DNA of 64,000 bases from Comamonadaceae bacterium (GCA_947378785.1 CANCLK010000007.1:1-64000), one strand, 5' to 3'; shown: positions 9,949 to 19,594, counted from the stretch's first letter. Program-made: numbers and translations. Notes: generated by a model not told the origin, from the sequence alone.

Positions 9949-10860
9949 ATGCTGAACCAAGACCAAAGAAATGATTTTGACGCGCTGCTGCCTGGGCAGT
10001 CGACCGAAGCCGGTGCCAGCCGCCGCACGGCACTGAAAGCCGCTTTGGGCGTGGGCTATGCGGCTGCCGCGATGCCGCTGATGGCGCAGACAGCCATCAA
10101 AACCTCCTCCGAAGGTTTGACCACGGGCGAGACCATGTATGAAGTCAACGGCTTCAAGGTGCCGGCTTTCTTTGCGGCGCCCGCCGGCAAAACCAACCTG
10201 CCGGTGGTGCTGGTGATCCACGAGATTTTTGGCGTGCACGAATACATCGCTGACACCGCCCGCCGCTTTGCCCGCGCCGGCTACTTGGCTATAGCGCCCG
10301 AATTGTTTGCACGCCAGGGTGACCCCGGCGCTTACAGCGAGATGGCCAAGCTGCAGGCCGAGGTGGTCTCTAAAACACCGGACGCACAAGTCATGGCCGA
10401 CCTAGATGGCGCGGTGAACTGGGCCGCTCAGCACGGCGGAAACGCCGACAAAGTGGCCATCACTGGTTTTTGCTGGGGTGGCCGCATCACCTGGCTCTAC
10501 GCGCAGCAAAGCAACAAGGTCAAGGCCGGTGCCGCCTGGTATGGCCGCTTGGTGGGCACGTCATCCGCGCTCAACCCCAAGCATCCGCTGGAACTGGCGG
10601 CGACACAAAAGGCGCCGGTGCTCGGTTTGTATGGCGGGCAAGACAGCGGTATTCCGCTCGACACTGTCAATCAAATGAAGACCGCACTGGCCGCTGCAGG
10701 CAATGCCGGCAATGCGGCTGCCAAGGCTTGCGAGTTCGTGGTCTACCCAGACGCACCGCACGCTTTTCACGCGGATTACCGCCCGACCTACCGGGCCGAG
10801 GCAGCTCAGGACGGCTTCAAGCGAACCTTGGCTTGGTTCAAGTCCCACGGTGTCGCCTAG
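9949..10860 (+). CDS. Tat-exported dienelactone hydrolase family protein
   Basis: Alpha/beta-hydrolase of the dienelactone hydrolase (carboxymethylenebutenolidase) family, 303 residues. The nucleophile elbow GFCWGG carries Cys near residue 174, the acid is in YGGQDSG, and the catalytic His is in APHAFHADYRP. A twin-arginine signal (SRRTALKAALG, Arg25-Arg26, then a hydrophobic stretch ending MAQTA) implies folded export to the periplasm. The ATG at 9949 has AAGG eight bases upstream and places the Tat motif correctly; a GTG at 9859 would add 30 unlikely residues. Substrate unknown: a periplasmic location argues against a classical chlorocatechol pathway role. Monocistronic after polA. Confidence 0.82.
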   Translation: MLNQDQRNDFDALLPGQSTEAGASRRTALKAALGVGYAAAAMPLMAQTAIKTSSEGLTTGETMYEVNGFKVPAFFAAPAGKTNLPVVLVIHEIFGVHEYIADTARRFARAGYLAIAPELFARQGDPGAYSEMAKLQAEVVSKTPDAQVMADLDGAVNWAAQHGGNADKVAITGFCWGGRITWLYAQQSNKVKAGAAWYGRLVGTSSALNPKHPLELAATQKAPVLGLYGGQDSGIPLDTVNQMKTALAAAGNAGNAAAKACEFVVYPDAPHAFHADYRPTYRAEAAQDGFKRTLAWFKSHGVA

Positions 10861-10972
10861 AGGGCCTGCGCAGACGCTGGATAATAGGCACCCATCGCTC
10901 GGTCGGCCATTGTGGGTTGCCGGGCTCTTCAAGATTGAATGAGGGCCTAGCGGCTCTTGGGAACTGGCGTTT

Positions 10973-11764
10973 ATGACTTTGTTGGCAATCCTTGCTGCCA
11001 CACTGATGGCGGGTGTGGGCAGTGTCTGGCTGGCCGCTTTGCTGGGCTTTGGTATTTTGGCGCGCTACACCCAGCACATGCTCAGCTTGGCTGCAGGCGC
11101 GCTGCTGGCCACTGCCTTCATGCACTTATTGCCGGAAGCTTTTGAAAGCCAGGTCGGCCCCGATAGACTCTTTCCAACGCTGCTGGCCGGCCTGATCTTT
11201 TTCTTTTTGCTCGACAAGGCCGAGCTTTGGCACCACGGCCATGAACATCATCATGCGCACCATCACGACCACGGCGGTCACGCGGATCATGCTGGTCATC
11301 AGCACCGAAGTGGTGGGAGTTGGGCCATCCTGACCGGCGACAGCGTGCATTGCTTTGGTGACGGCGTGTTGATTGCTTCGGCTTTTGTGGCCGACATGCG
11401 ACTCGGCGTGGTGGCGGCGCTGGCCGTGCTGATGCACGAAGTGCCGCACCACATGGGCGACTTGGCCGTGCTCCGGCAGGCCAGCGACAACCGCCGGATG
11501 GCCTTTTTGAAGGTCTCGCTTGCCGGGGCGTTGACCGCCATGGGTGGCGTCGTGGGCTACTTTTTGGTGGCTCAGCTAGAGGCTTATTTACCTTACTTTC
11601 TAGCTGTCGCATCCAGCAGTTTTTTGTACGTCGCGTTGGCCGATCTGATCCCGCAATTGCAAAAAAAGCTGTCAGCCCGAGAGACCGCGGCACAGATCAT
11701 CTGGCTGGCGGTTGGCATGGGGATGGTGACGCTGGCCAGTAGCCTAACGCACAGCAGTCATTAG
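10973..11764 (+). CDS. ZIP-family divalent metal transporter
   Basis: Eight-helix ZIP (zinc/iron permease) transporter, 263 residues, inner membrane, likely importing Zn2+ or related divalent cations. Helix IV carries HCFGDGVLIA and helix V carries HEVPHHMGD, the paired metal-binding signatures of the family. Between helices III and IV (about residues 85-112) is a loop with very many His residues, typical of ZIP regulatory or metal-sensing loops. Its stop overlaps tail-to-tail by 4 bp with the GIY-YIG gene on the other strand. Metal specificity cannot be read from the sequence. Confidence 0.87.
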   Translation: MTLLAILAATLMAGVGSVWLAALLGFGILARYTQHMLSLAAGALLATAFMHLLPEAFESQVGPDRLFPTLLAGLIFFFLLDKAELWHHGHEHHHAHHHDHGGHADHAGHQHRSGGSWAILTGDSVHCFGDGVLIASAFVADMRLGVVAALAVLMHEVPHHMGDLAVLRQASDNRRMAFLKVSLAGALTAMGGVVGYFLVAQLEAYLPYFLAVASSSFLYVALADLIPQLQKKLSARETAAQIIWLAVGMGMVTLASSLTHSSH

Positions 11765-12075
11765 CCTCGGCGGCCGACGACTGGCAGGGTGGCATCTGCC
11801 AGCCGCTCATCCTCATTAAAAAATCCCAACTTGTGCTGCCTCGGCAGTTGTTTCAGCGCGTACTCTGCGCGTAGCGCGTCGCCTTTGCTTTTGTAGCAAC
11901 GGCATGCCAGCACCCTGAGCGGCGGATGCGAACGGGTGTAGGCCGCACCTAGGCCCAGCAGATGTTTGATGAAGCGCTCGACCACGTCGAGTGCCACGCC
12001 GGTGTAGAGCGTGCCGTCTGCACATTCGAGCAAATACAAGTGATAGGGCTGCAAAGACATAGGCTCTGACGACAT
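11761..12075 (-). CDS. GIY-YIG domain protein, UPF0213/YhbQ family
   Basis: A small single-domain protein of about 104 residues. YHLYLLECADGTLYTG near the start is the GIY-YIG core in its UPF0213 form; AAYTRSHPPLRVL and a C-terminal KSKGDALRAEYALKQL complete the family pattern. Members resemble SLX1-type nucleases and YhbQ of E. coli; the biological role is not established. Start codons at 12075 (chosen), 12060 or an extended 12141 are all in frame; the family begins close to the YHLYLLEC segment, so the short forms fit. It ends within the stop codon of the ZIP gene and follows the sulfurtransferase gene on the same strand by about 26 bp. Confidence 0.75.
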   Translation of the reverse strand: MSSEPMSLQPYHLYLLECADGTLYTGVALDVVERFIKHLLGLGAAYTRSHPPLRVLACRCYKSKGDALRAEYALKQLPRQHKLGFFNEDERLADATLPVVGRRG

Positions 12076-12101
12076 GCGGCAGAGCTTACCGCGGTGTGCG
12101 C

Positions 12102-13004
12102 TCAGCCCCGTGCAACTGGCCGGGTCGGATTGCTGCACCACTCGCTCCAGCTGCCGGCGTACAGAGCACTACCGCTGAGTCCGGCGACCTCCATCGCCAG
12201 CATGTTGGGCAGGGCGCTGACGCCGCTGCCGCAATGGTGAACCACCGTGGCCGGGTCGCGCTGACCCAGCAGGGCGGCAAATTCGGCTCGCAATTCCTCT
12301 GCTGATTTGAACTTCCCATCGGGTCCGAGGTTCTGGGCGAAGGGGCGGTTCAGTGCGCCCGGAATGTGTCCGGCTACAGGGTCAAGGGGCTCAACCTCGC
12401 CCTTGAAACGCGGCGTGGCCCGTGCGTCGATCAGTGTTTGTTCGGGGCGACCCAAGCGTTTTTCTACCGTGGCCGTGTCGACCAATCGAGCTTTCGGTTC
12501 GCGCAGCAAAAAAGTCGACTGAAAGTGGGCCGGCTCATCACCTGACGCCACTGGGCCGCCGGCTGCTTGCCAAGCTTGCAGGCCACCGTCGAGCACGGCC
12601 ACCGCTTCGTGTCCTGCCCACTTCAGCATCCACCACATCCGACCGCAGTAATTCGCACCGTTGCGGTCATAGACCACCGCTTGCATGTCATTCGCAAAAC
12701 CGACGCTCGACAGCCAGGTCGCGAAGCGTTCCCGATTCGGCAGCGGGTGGCGCCCGCCTGAGGCTGGTTCATCGGGGCCGTGGGCGGTGACGACACCGTG
12801 CTGTCCCGGCACGCCGTGCATCGCGCTCAGCGCGCTGTCGAGGTGCGCATACAGCGCCCCAGGTATGTGGACTTCGGCAAATTTCTGTGCGCCAGCGCTG
12901 GGTTGTGTCAGCTCAAAGCTGCAGTCAAAAATCATGCAGCGCTGCTGGCTGTTCAGTAGGGCTTGCAATTCGGAAACAGAGATCATGGTGGTGTGCATGG
13001 GCAT
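12102..13004 (-). CDS. sseA: Sulfurtransferase, two rhodanese domains
   Basis: Thiosulfate or 3-mercaptopyruvate sulfurtransferase of about 300 residues with tandem rhodanese domains. The N-terminal domain contains MIFDCSFEL and HIPGALYAHLD; the C-terminal domain contains LIDARATPRFKGE and GHIPGALNRPF. The active-site loop CGSGVSA holds the persulfide-forming Cys at about residue 258. The CGSGVSA form is typical of SseA-type mercaptopyruvate sulfurtransferases rather than thiosulfate rhodaneses (usually CRKGVT/CRVGV), which is family knowledge. It is 14 bp downstream of the Rieske oxygenase gene, so the two are probably cotranscribed. Confidence 0.83.
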   Translation of the reverse strand: MPMHTTMISVSELQALLNSQQRCMIFDCSFELTQPSAGAQKFAEVHIPGALYAHLDSALSAMHGVPGQHGVVTAHGPDEPASGGRHPLPNRERFATWLSSVGFANDMQAVVYDRNGANYCGRMWWMLKWAGHEAVAVLDGGLQAWQAAGGPVASGDEPAHFQSTFLLREPKARLVDTATVEKRLGRPEQTLIDARATPRFKGEVEPLDPVAGHIPGALNRPFAQNLGPDGKFKSAEELRAEFAALLGQRDPATVVHHCGSGVSALPNMLAMEVAGLSGSALYAGSWSEWCSNPTRPVARG

Positions 13005-13018
13005 TTCTTTCGCTGCGT

Positions 13019-14152
13019 TTAGATCATCTGCGTCGTTTTGCTAGCGCCCATCTCGCGACGATACCACTCGTGAAAGTGCTGCATGCCGTCTTCCATCGGG
13101 CTTTGGTAGGGACCAAATTCGTTGTCGCCGCGTTGCATGAGGGCCAGTCGGCCGGCATCCATGCGCAGCGCAATTTCGTCGTCTTCCACGCAGGTTTCCA
13201 TGTAGGCGGCCTGCTGGGCTTCAATGAATTCACGCTCAAAAGCGCAGATTTCTTCAGGGTAGAAAAACTCGACCACGTTCAACGTCTTGCCCGGCCCTTG
13301 TGGGTGAAGCGTGCTGACCACCAGCGCATGCGGGTACCACTCGACCATCACGTGCGGGTAGCAGGTCAGCCAGATGGCGCCGTACTTGGGGGCGGCACCG
13401 CCGCGGTATTGCAGCACTACATCGTGCCATTTTTTATAGACGTCCGTGCCCGGCTTGCCGAGCTTGTCCGACACACCCACCGTTTGCACCGAGTAATTTT
13501 TGTCTAGGTCCCAGCGCAAATCATCGGTGGTGACAAAGCCACCCAGACCGGGATGGAAGGGGCCGACGTGGTAGTCCTCCAGGTAGACCTCGATGAATGT
13601 TTTCCAGTTGTAGTTGCACTCGTGCAGGTGCACTTTGTCAAGTTGGTAGCCGGTGAAGTCGAGGTCGGCCATCGAGCTCAGGCCAGCCATTTCGGCCGCG
13701 ATGTCGCGGCCATTGTCTTCAAAGACCAGACCATTCCAGCTGGTGGTTTTGTAGCGGTTCAAGTTCAGGCAGGGGTCAATTTCAAAATGCGGTGCACCCA
13801 CCAGTTCGCCAGCGATGTTGTAGGTCCAGCGGTGCAGCGGGCAGACAATGTTGCTGCCCGTGTTGCCGCGACCTTGCAGCATGGTGGCCTGCCGATGCCG
13901 GCAAACGTTCGAAATCAATTCAATGCCCGTGGCATTGCGCACCAGCGCCCGGCCTTCACCTTCATGCGGCAGTGTGTAGTAATCCCCCAAGTTTGGTACA
14001 GCCAACTCGTGACCCAGATAACGCGGCCCTTTGGCAAAGAGTTTTTGCTGCTCCCGCGCATAAAGTCCTGGGTCAAAATAGCTTGAGATAGGCAGCTGGC
14101 TGGTAGCCTGCAGCAGACGAAGGCTTAGATCAGGCATGCGCGTTGGGGACAT
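13019..14152 (-). CDS. Rieske [2Fe-2S] ring-hydroxylating oxygenase alpha subunit
   Basis: About 377 residues. The Rieske cluster motif is CRHRQ then, 20 residues on, CPLHRW, binding [2Fe-2S]. The catalytic domain has the mononuclear iron ligand pattern EDYHVGPFHPGL. Large-subunit oxygenases of this choline/carnitine-monooxygenase-like group hydroxylate aromatic rings or trimethylammonium compounds; the substrate here is not evident, and no dedicated ferredoxin or reductase gene is next to it. I chose ATG 14152; the longer frame to 14293 would begin with an unrelated low-quality extension. The sseA-like gene follows at 14 bp. Confidence 0.82.
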   Translation of the reverse strand: MSPTRMPDLSLRLLQATSQLPISSYFDPGLYAREQQKLFAKGPRYLGHELAVPNLGDYYTLPHEGEGRALVRNATGIELISNVCRHRQATMLQGRGNTGSNIVCPLHRWTYNIAGELVGAPHFEIDPCLNLNRYKTTSWNGLVFEDNGRDIAAEMAGLSSMADLDFTGYQLDKVHLHECNYNWKTFIEVYLEDYHVGPFHPGLGGFVTTDDLRWDLDKNYSVQTVGVSDKLGKPGTDVYKKWHDVVLQYRGGAAPKYGAIWLTCYPHVMVEWYPHALVVSTLHPQGPGKTLNVVEFFYPEEICAFEREFIEAQQAAYMETCVEDDEIALRMDAGRLALMQRGDNEFGPYQSPMEDGMQHFHEWYRREMGASKTTQMI

Positions 14153-14330
14153 TGAAGGGTGTGTGAAAAGAGCGAAGGGCGGGCCATAGACCCGAAAAAA
14201 GCGTGTTTGATTGTACCTACCGCACCTTTCGCCAAGCCTATTCACCCTTGGCTGGCGCCTTTCCCGCGGGGTCTGATTCCGGCCAAGTGGCAAACGCCTA
14301 AAATCAGGCCCAATTCAGAATCCTGACTTT

Positions 14331-14597
14331 ATGAAAAAACCGACTGCCTCTACCGTGAACAACGAGACCCAACCCGAGCCGCTTGCCATCGCGCCCGTGA
14401 ATTACGAGTCTGCGCTTGAAGAGCTAGAGAAACTGGTCATGCAACTCGAAGGCGGGCAGATGCCGTTGGATCAGTTGTTGACGGGTTACCAGCGCGGCGC
14501 TCAGTTGCTCAAATTCTGTCGTGACAAACTCGAAGCCGTTGAACACCAGATCAAGGTTCTGGAGGGCACTGAGCTCAAGCCTTGGGCGCAGGAATAA
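14331..14597 (+). CDS. xseB: Exodeoxyribonuclease VII small subunit
   Basis: An 88-residue subunit that assembles with XseA to degrade single-stranded DNA. The core [25 protein letters not shown] and the following [19 protein letters not shown] are diagnostic. Six bases separate its stop from the ispA start. The xseB-ispA-dxs order is common in proteobacteria, which supports the call. Confidence 0.93.
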   Translation: MKKPTASTVNNETQPEPLAIAPVNYESALEELEKLVMQLEGGQMPLDQLLTGYQRGAQLLKFCRDKLEAVEHQIKVLEGTELKPWAQE

Positions 14598-14603
14598 TCC
14601 CTT

Positions 14604-15521
14604 TTGAATTCTTTGACGAAGCACTCTTTCGATCTGTCCGCTTGGACGGCGCAGCAACTCGATGCGGTCGAATCCGCTTTGACGCGCTGGGTCGCCTGCC
14701 CGGAGACGCGTCCGGCGCCCGCTGGCTTGGGCGACGCGATGCGCTACGCCGTGCTCGACGGCGGTAAGCGTCTGCGACCGCTGCTGGTGTTGGCAGCTTG
14801 CGAGGCGGTCGGTGGCCATCCTGAAGCGGCCCTGCGCGCAGCTTGCGCGGTGGAATTGATCCACGCTTATTCGCTGGTGCACGACGACATGCCCTGCATG
14901 GACAACGATGTGCTGCGGCGCGGCAAGCCGACGGTGCATGTCAAGTTTGGCGAAGCCCAGGCGCTGCTGGCCGGTGATGCGCTGCAGGCGCTGGCCTTTG
15001 AATTGCTGACGCCAGAAGATGCGTCAGTCAGTGCTGCCACGCAGGCCGCGTTGTGCCGCATGCTGGCCCAAGCTGCAGGTTCGCGCGGCATGGCCGGTGG
15101 TCAGGCGATTGATCTGGCGAGTGTCGGTAAGCCGATTTCGTCAGCCCAATTGCATGACATGCACCGTCTTAAAACGGGTGCCTTGCTGCAAATCAGCGTC
15201 TTGATGGGCGCTGCTTGCGGCCGTCCGACCGCTGCAGCGCAGCAGGCTTTGAGCGATTACGGCGCGTCCATTGGTCTGGCCTTTCAGGTGGTCGATGACG
15301 TGCTGGACGTTGTCGCCGACTCGGGCACCTTGGGCAAGACCGCCGGCAAAGACGCTGCACATGACAAGCCCACTTTTGTCTCATTGATGGGCTTGCGCGC
15401 CTCCCAAAATTACGCGCAAGAGCTGCTTTCGCAATCGCAGGCCAGCCTGCGCGCGGGGGGGCTCAACAACACGGCTGCCTTACGGGCGCTGGCCGACATG
15501 CTGGTCAATCGCGGTTTTTGA
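14604..15521 (+). CDS. ispA: Polyprenyl (farnesyl) diphosphate synthase
   Basis: Condenses IPP with DMAPP/GPP to farnesyl diphosphate for quinone and undecaprenyl lipids. 305 residues; the first Asp-rich motif is DDMPCMDND (about 94-102), the second is DDVLDVVAD (about 231). The chain-length region before the first motif (ELIHAYSLVHDD) fits a short-chain synthase. The start appears to be TTG at 14604, six bases after xseB; no better in-frame ATG lies before the conserved region. Clustered with dxs, the first enzyme of the MEP pathway that supplies its substrates. Confidence 0.92.
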   Translation: MNSLTKHSFDLSAWTAQQLDAVESALTRWVACPETRPAPAGLGDAMRYAVLDGGKRLRPLLVLAACEAVGGHPEAALRAACAVELIHAYSLVHDDMPCMDNDVLRRGKPTVHVKFGEAQALLAGDALQALAFELLTPEDASVSAATQAALCRMLAQAAGSRGMAGGQAIDLASVGKPISSAQLHDMHRLKTGALLQISVLMGAACGRPTAAAQQALSDYGASIGLAFQVVDDVLDVVADSGTLGKTAGKDAAHDKPTFVSLMGLRASQNYAQELLSQSQASLRAGGLNNTAALRALADMLVNRGF

Positions 15522-15566
15522 GCCGCCATCACTGACCATCACAGGGCCCTCACAGGATTTATAGAG

Positions 15567-17459
15567 ATGTACCAATTGCTTGAAACCATCAACAGCCCAG
15601 CCGACTTGCGGCGACTGCAGCGCACGCAGCTCCCAAGGGTTGCCGATGAACTGCGCGCCTACTTGCTTGACAGCGTGGCGCGCACCGGCGGCCACTTGAG
15701 TTCGAATCTCGGCACTGTCGAACTCACGGTGGCACTGCACTACGTTTTCAACACGCCCGACGACCGACTGGTGTGGGACGTGGGCCATCAGACCTATCCG
15801 CACAAGATCCTGACGGGCCGACGTGACCGCATGGACAGCTTGCGCCAGCTGGACGGCCTGTCCGGCTTTCCGCGCCGCAGCGAAAGCGAGTACGACACCT
15901 TCGGTACGGCGCATTCGTCGACCTCGATTTCTGCTGCGCTCGGCATGGCTATGGCGGCCAAGCAAAAAGGCGAAAGTCGCCATGCGGTGGCGATCATTGG
16001 CGACGGTGCCATGAGCGCCGGCATGGCCTTTGAGGCGCTGAACAACGCAGGCGTTTGCGACTGCAATTTGTTGGTCATCCTGAACGACAACGACATGAGC
16101 ATCAGCCCGCCCGTGGGGGCGCTGAACCGCTACTTGGCGCAGCTCATGAGCGGCCAGTTTTACGCTGCTGCCAAGAACGTTGGCAAGCAAGTGCTCAAAG
16201 GTGCACCGCCCTTGTTTGAGTTGGCCAAGCGCCTCGAGACGCATGCCAAAGGCATGATCGTGCCGGCCACGCTGTTTGAGAATTTTGGCTTCAACTACAT
16301 CGGCCCGATTGACGGACATGATTTGGATTCACTGATCCCCACTTTGGAAAATATTCGGCAGCTCAAAGGCCCGCAGTTCCTGCACGTGGTAACCAAAAAA
16401 GGCCAAGGCTACAAGCTGGCCGAAGCCGATCCGGTGGCCTACCACGGACCCGGAAAGTTTGACCCGGCGCTCGGTTTGCAAAAAGCCACGGCCCCCGCCA
16501 AGCAGACCTTCACGCAGGTCTTTGGCCGCTGGCTGTGCGACATGGCCGAGCAAGACAAGCGACTGGTTGGCATCACGCCGGCCATGCGCGAAGGCTCGGG
16601 CATGTTGGAGTTTCACCAGCGCTTTCCGGAGCGCTATTACGACGTCGGCATCGCTGAGCAACACGCAGTCACCTTTGCGGCCGGCATGGCCTGCGAAGGC
16701 CTCAAGCCTGTCGTCGCTATTTACTCAACGTTTTTACAGCGTGGCTACGACCAGTTGATTCACGACGTCGCCTTGCAAAATCTGCCGGTGGTGTTCGCGC
16801 TGGACCGCGCGGGTCTGGTGGGTGCTGACGGTGCCACCCATGCTGGGGCGTATGACATTGCTTTCTTGCGCTGCATTCCCAACATGAGCATTGCTTGCCC
16901 GGCCGATGAAAACGAGTGCCGCAAGTTGCTGACGACGGCCTTTGAACAAGACCATCCGGTGGCCGTGCGCTATCCCCGTGGTGCGGGTGCTGGCGTGGCC
17001 ACTGAAGCTGGTCTGGCATCGCTGCCTTTCGGCCGGGGGGAGATTCGCAGGCAGGGCTCGGGCATCGCTATCTTGGCTTTTGGGACGCTGCTGCACCCAG
17101 CCTTGGCCGCTGCTGAAAAGCTGGGTGCCACCGTCGTCAACATGCGGTGGGTCAAGCCGCTGGATGTGGCGCTGCTGTTAGAGGTCGCGGCCGCACATGA
17201 AGCGCTGGTCACGGTTGAAGAAGGTTGCCTGATGGGCGGTGCCGGCAGTGCGGTGAGTGAAGCCTTGCAGCAGGCGGGTGTGCTCAAGCCGTTGTTGCAA
17301 CTCGGCCTGAAAGATGAATTCACCGAGCACGGCGACCCGGCTGTGTTGTTGGCCATGCAAGGGCTTGACGCGGCCGGCATCGAAGCGTCCATCACGACCC
17401 GTTTTGCCACGCTGGTTCAAAGTCGGGCCGCCAAAGTCGCCTTGAAGTCGGTAGCTTGA
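15567..17459 (+). CDS. dxs: 1-deoxy-D-xylulose-5-phosphate synthase
   Basis: Thiamine-diphosphate enzyme catalysing the entry step of the MEP isoprenoid pathway (pyruvate + glyceraldehyde-3-phosphate). 630 residues, full length. The TPP/Mg motif [18 protein letters not shown] is near residues 147-164, transketolase central-domain residues [18 protein letters not shown] are near 411, and the C-terminal transketolase domain follows. The stop overlaps an alternative TTG start for folE2, so the two genes are probably translationally linked. Upstream are xseB and ispA in the same direction with small gaps, consistent with one operon. Confidence 0.96.
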   Translation: MYQLLETINSPADLRRLQRTQLPRVADELRAYLLDSVARTGGHLSSNLGTVELTVALHYVFNTPDDRLVWDVGHQTYPHKILTGRRDRMDSLRQLDGLSGFPRRSESEYDTFGTAHSSTSISAALGMAMAAKQKGESRHAVAIIGDGAMSAGMAFEALNNAGVCDCNLLVILNDNDMSISPPVGALNRYLAQLMSGQFYAAAKNVGKQVLKGAPPLFELAKRLETHAKGMIVPATLFENFGFNYIGPIDGHDLDSLIPTLENIRQLKGPQFLHVVTKKGQGYKLAEADPVAYHGPGKFDPALGLQKATAPAKQTFTQVFGRWLCDMAEQDKRLVGITPAMREGSGMLEFHQRFPERYYDVGIAEQHAVTFAAGMACEGLKPVVAIYSTFLQRGYDQLIHDVALQNLPVVFALDRAGLVGADGATHAGAYDIAFLRCIPNMSIACPADENECRKLLTTAFEQDHPVAVRYPRGAGAGVATEAGLASLPFGRGEIRRQGSGIAILAFGTLLHPALAAAEKLGATVVNMRWVKPLDVALLLEVAAAHEALVTVEEGCLMGGAGSAVSEALQQAGVLKPLLQLGLKDEFTEHGDPAVLLAMQGLDAAGIEASITTRFATLVQSRAAKVALKSVA

Positions 17460-17464
17460 ATTCG

Positions 17465-18283
17465 ATGGCTTTCAACATGACACCTGATCTGAACCCCATG
17501 CCCGATGTACAGGGCCGCCGTGATGCGCGCGAGTTGCCCATTCAGCGTGTCGGCATCAAGTCACTGCGTTACCCGTTGCGCGTGATGGTCGCTGGCAAGG
17601 TGCAGCAGACGGTCGGTACTTGGACGCTCGATGTGGCCTTGGCGGCCGACCAAAAAGGGGCGCACATGTCGCGCCTGATCGCTTGGCTGGAAGCACTGGA
17701 CCTGTCCGGGGTGGTGCTGACGGCAGATACGTTGGACGCTGAAATCAAGGCCATGCTGGCCCTGCTGGACGCAGAGGCCGGGCGCATTGAGGTGAGCTTC
17801 CCATTTTTTGTGCGCAAGGCTGCACCTGTCTCTGGTTTGCAAAGCCTGATGGAATACGACGGCAGCTGGATCGCTGAGCGCCAAGGCGGCGTCACCCGCC
17901 TGACCATGCAGGCCGTGGTGCCCGTGAAGTCTTTGTGCCCGTGCTCCAAAGAAGTCTCTGACGATGGGGCGCACAACCAGCGCTCGCATATCACCTTGCG
18001 CGTTGAGTTGCTGGCGCCTCAGGGCGGCTTGGAATGGACTGAATTGGTGCGCTTTGCGGAAGACAACGCGTCCAGCGAACTCTGGGGTTTGCTGAAACGT
18101 CCGGACGAAAAATGGGTGACTGAGCATGCTTACGCCAACCCGAAATTTGTCGAAGACTTGATTCGCGATGTTGCCACCGCAGTGGCCGCTGATGAACGGA
18201 TCGGCAGTTACCGCGTTGAAGTCGTCAACCACGAGTCGATTCATGCGCATGACGTCCATGCCGTGATCGAAAAAAGCGTTTAG
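17465..18283 (+). CDS. folE2: GTP cyclohydrolase I, type IB (FolE2)
   Basis: Converts GTP to 7,8-dihydroneopterin triphosphate, the first step of folate biosynthesis, with a relaxed metal requirement compared with FolE. About 272 residues. The signature SLCPCSKEVSDDGAHNQRS (near 156-174) contains the metal-binding Cys; RVGIKSLRYPL is the N-terminal family motif. A TTG at 17456 overlapping the dxs stop could also start translation. The dxs-folE2 adjacency is frequent in Burkholderiales (from memory). In other bacteria FolE2 can be the zinc-starvation form of the enzyme; no Zur-type site was identified here. Confidence 0.92.
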   Translation: MAFNMTPDLNPMPDVQGRRDARELPIQRVGIKSLRYPLRVMVAGKVQQTVGTWTLDVALAADQKGAHMSRLIAWLEALDLSGVVLTADTLDAEIKAMLALLDAEAGRIEVSFPFFVRKAAPVSGLQSLMEYDGSWIAERQGGVTRLTMQAVVPVKSLCPCSKEVSDDGAHNQRSHITLRVELLAPQGGLEWTELVRFAEDNASSELWGLLKRPDEKWVTEHAYANPKFVEDLIRDVATAVAADERIGSYRVEVVNHESIHAHDVHAVIEKSV

Positions 18284-18416
18284 TTCAAGGCCGTTTTTCT
18301 ACGGGCTGTCTAGGGGTATTAACCGGTGGGTTGAGGTTCAGAAAATGCAATAATCCGACCGCTAAACCTGTTGTGTCTCAGGGCATTTTCAAATTAACTT
18401 TCAGGAGAGTCTCATC

Positions 18417-19499
18417 ATGGATCGTCGCTCAATTATTAAAAATGCCGGTATTGCAGGCGTCCTCGCCGCAGGCATGGCACCCGCTGTCCACGCGCAAGCT
18501 GCGGTCCGCTGGCGCCTCTCCTCCAGTTTTCCGAAGTCCCTTGACACTATTTTCGGCAGTGCTGAAATGCTCTCGAAAACCGTCAAGGCCCTGTCCGGCG
18601 GCAAGTTTGAAATTTCAGTTCACCCGGCAGGCGAATTGATGCCCGCCTTTGGTGTGGTGGATGCGCTGCAGGCTGACACGATCGAAATGGCGCAGACTGC
18701 GTCGTATTACTTCACCGGCAAGAATCCGATTTTTGCTTTCAGTTGCGCTGTGCCTTTCGGCCTGACAGCGCGTCAGAATGAGTCTTGGAAGCAGTATGGC
18801 AATGGCCGCAAATTGCTCGACGCCTTTTTTGCCCAGTACAACTTTCGCACCGCTACTGCAGGCAACACCGGCACGCAAATGGGTGGCTGGTACCGCAAGG
18901 AAATCAAAACCGTGGCCGACCTCAAGGGCCTGAAAATGCGCCTCGGTGGCGGCTTGTTCGGTGAGGCCATGGCCAAGCTCGGCGTGGTGGCTCAGAACAT
19001 GCCCGGTGGTGATGTGTACCAAGCCCTCGAAAAAGGCACGCTGGACGCTGCCGAGTTTGTCGGCCCTTACGACGATGCCAAGTTGGGCTTCAACAAAGTG
19101 GCACCGTTTTACTACTACCCTGGCTGGTGGGAAGGTGGCGCCGACCTGGAATTCTTCATCAACAACAAGGCCTACGCCAAGCTGTCGGACGAAAACAAGG
19201 CGATCCTTGACGCAGCGACTGTCGTGGCTGCACGCGACATGACTGCCAAGTACGATGCTTGGAACCCGATCGCTTTGAAGAAGCTGGTCGCTGAAAAGAC
19301 TCAGCTGAAGGCTTTTCCAAAGGCCGTCATGGACGCTGGTTTCAAGTCGTCGATGGAAGTCTTCGCCGAGCACGAAGCCAAGTCACCTGAGTTCAAGAAG
19401 ATCAGTCAGGACATGCGCGCTTTCCAGCGCGACCAGATCCTCTGGAACCGCTTCTCTGAGTACCCGTTCAACCAGTACATGAGCACGGCGAAGATCTGA
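18417..19499 (+). CDS. dctP: TRAP transporter substrate-binding protein (DctP/TakP-like)
   Basis: Periplasmic solute-binding protein of a TRAP transporter, 360 residues. A twin-arginine-like export signal (DRRSIIKNAGIAG, then AVHAQA) begins the protein. The TakP-type core is clear: the WYRKEI...DLKGLKMRLGG ligand-Arg region, GGDVYQALEKGTLDAAEFVGPYDD and YYYPGWWEGGA. TakP-like proteins bind 2-oxo acids or other monocarboxylates; the ligand here is inferred only to class level. A good Shine-Dalgarno (AGGAG) precedes the ATG. The permease genes dctM and dctQ lie on the opposite strand, converging on this gene across a shared terminator. Confidence 0.9.
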   Translation: MDRRSIIKNAGIAGVLAAGMAPAVHAQAAVRWRLSSSFPKSLDTIFGSAEMLSKTVKALSGGKFEISVHPAGELMPAFGVVDALQADTIEMAQTASYYFTGKNPIFAFSCAVPFGLTARQNESWKQYGNGRKLLDAFFAQYNFRTATAGNTGTQMGGWYRKEIKTVADLKGLKMRLGGGLFGEAMAKLGVVAQNMPGGDVYQALEKGTLDAAEFVGPYDDAKLGFNKVAPFYYYPGWWEGGADLEFFINNKAYAKLSDENKAILDAATVVAARDMTAKYDAWNPIALKKLVAEKTQLKAFPKAVMDAGFKSSMEVFAEHEAKSPEFKKISQDMRAFQRDQILWNRFSEYPFNQYMSTAKI

Positions 19500-19530
19500 G
19501 TTTGAACTGTTCTGCCTTTGACGGGCAGCC

Positions 19531-19562
19531 AAAAAAAACCGCCTCACTGAGGCGGTTTTTTT
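19531..19562. terminator. Bidirectional intrinsic terminator
   Basis: A perfect hairpin with an ACCGCCTCA / TGAGGCGGT stem is flanked by an A-run on the left and a T-run on the right. It can therefore terminate dctP on the plus strand and the dctM operon on the minus strand, which converge here. Confidence 0.88.
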
Positions 19563-19594
19563 GTGGCTTATCAGCTTGTCAAAAAGTGCAGCGG

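Noticed and set aside
15480-16319. 279-codon minus-strand open frame over ispA/dxs
   Set aside because: Shadow of dxs; no recognisable domain.
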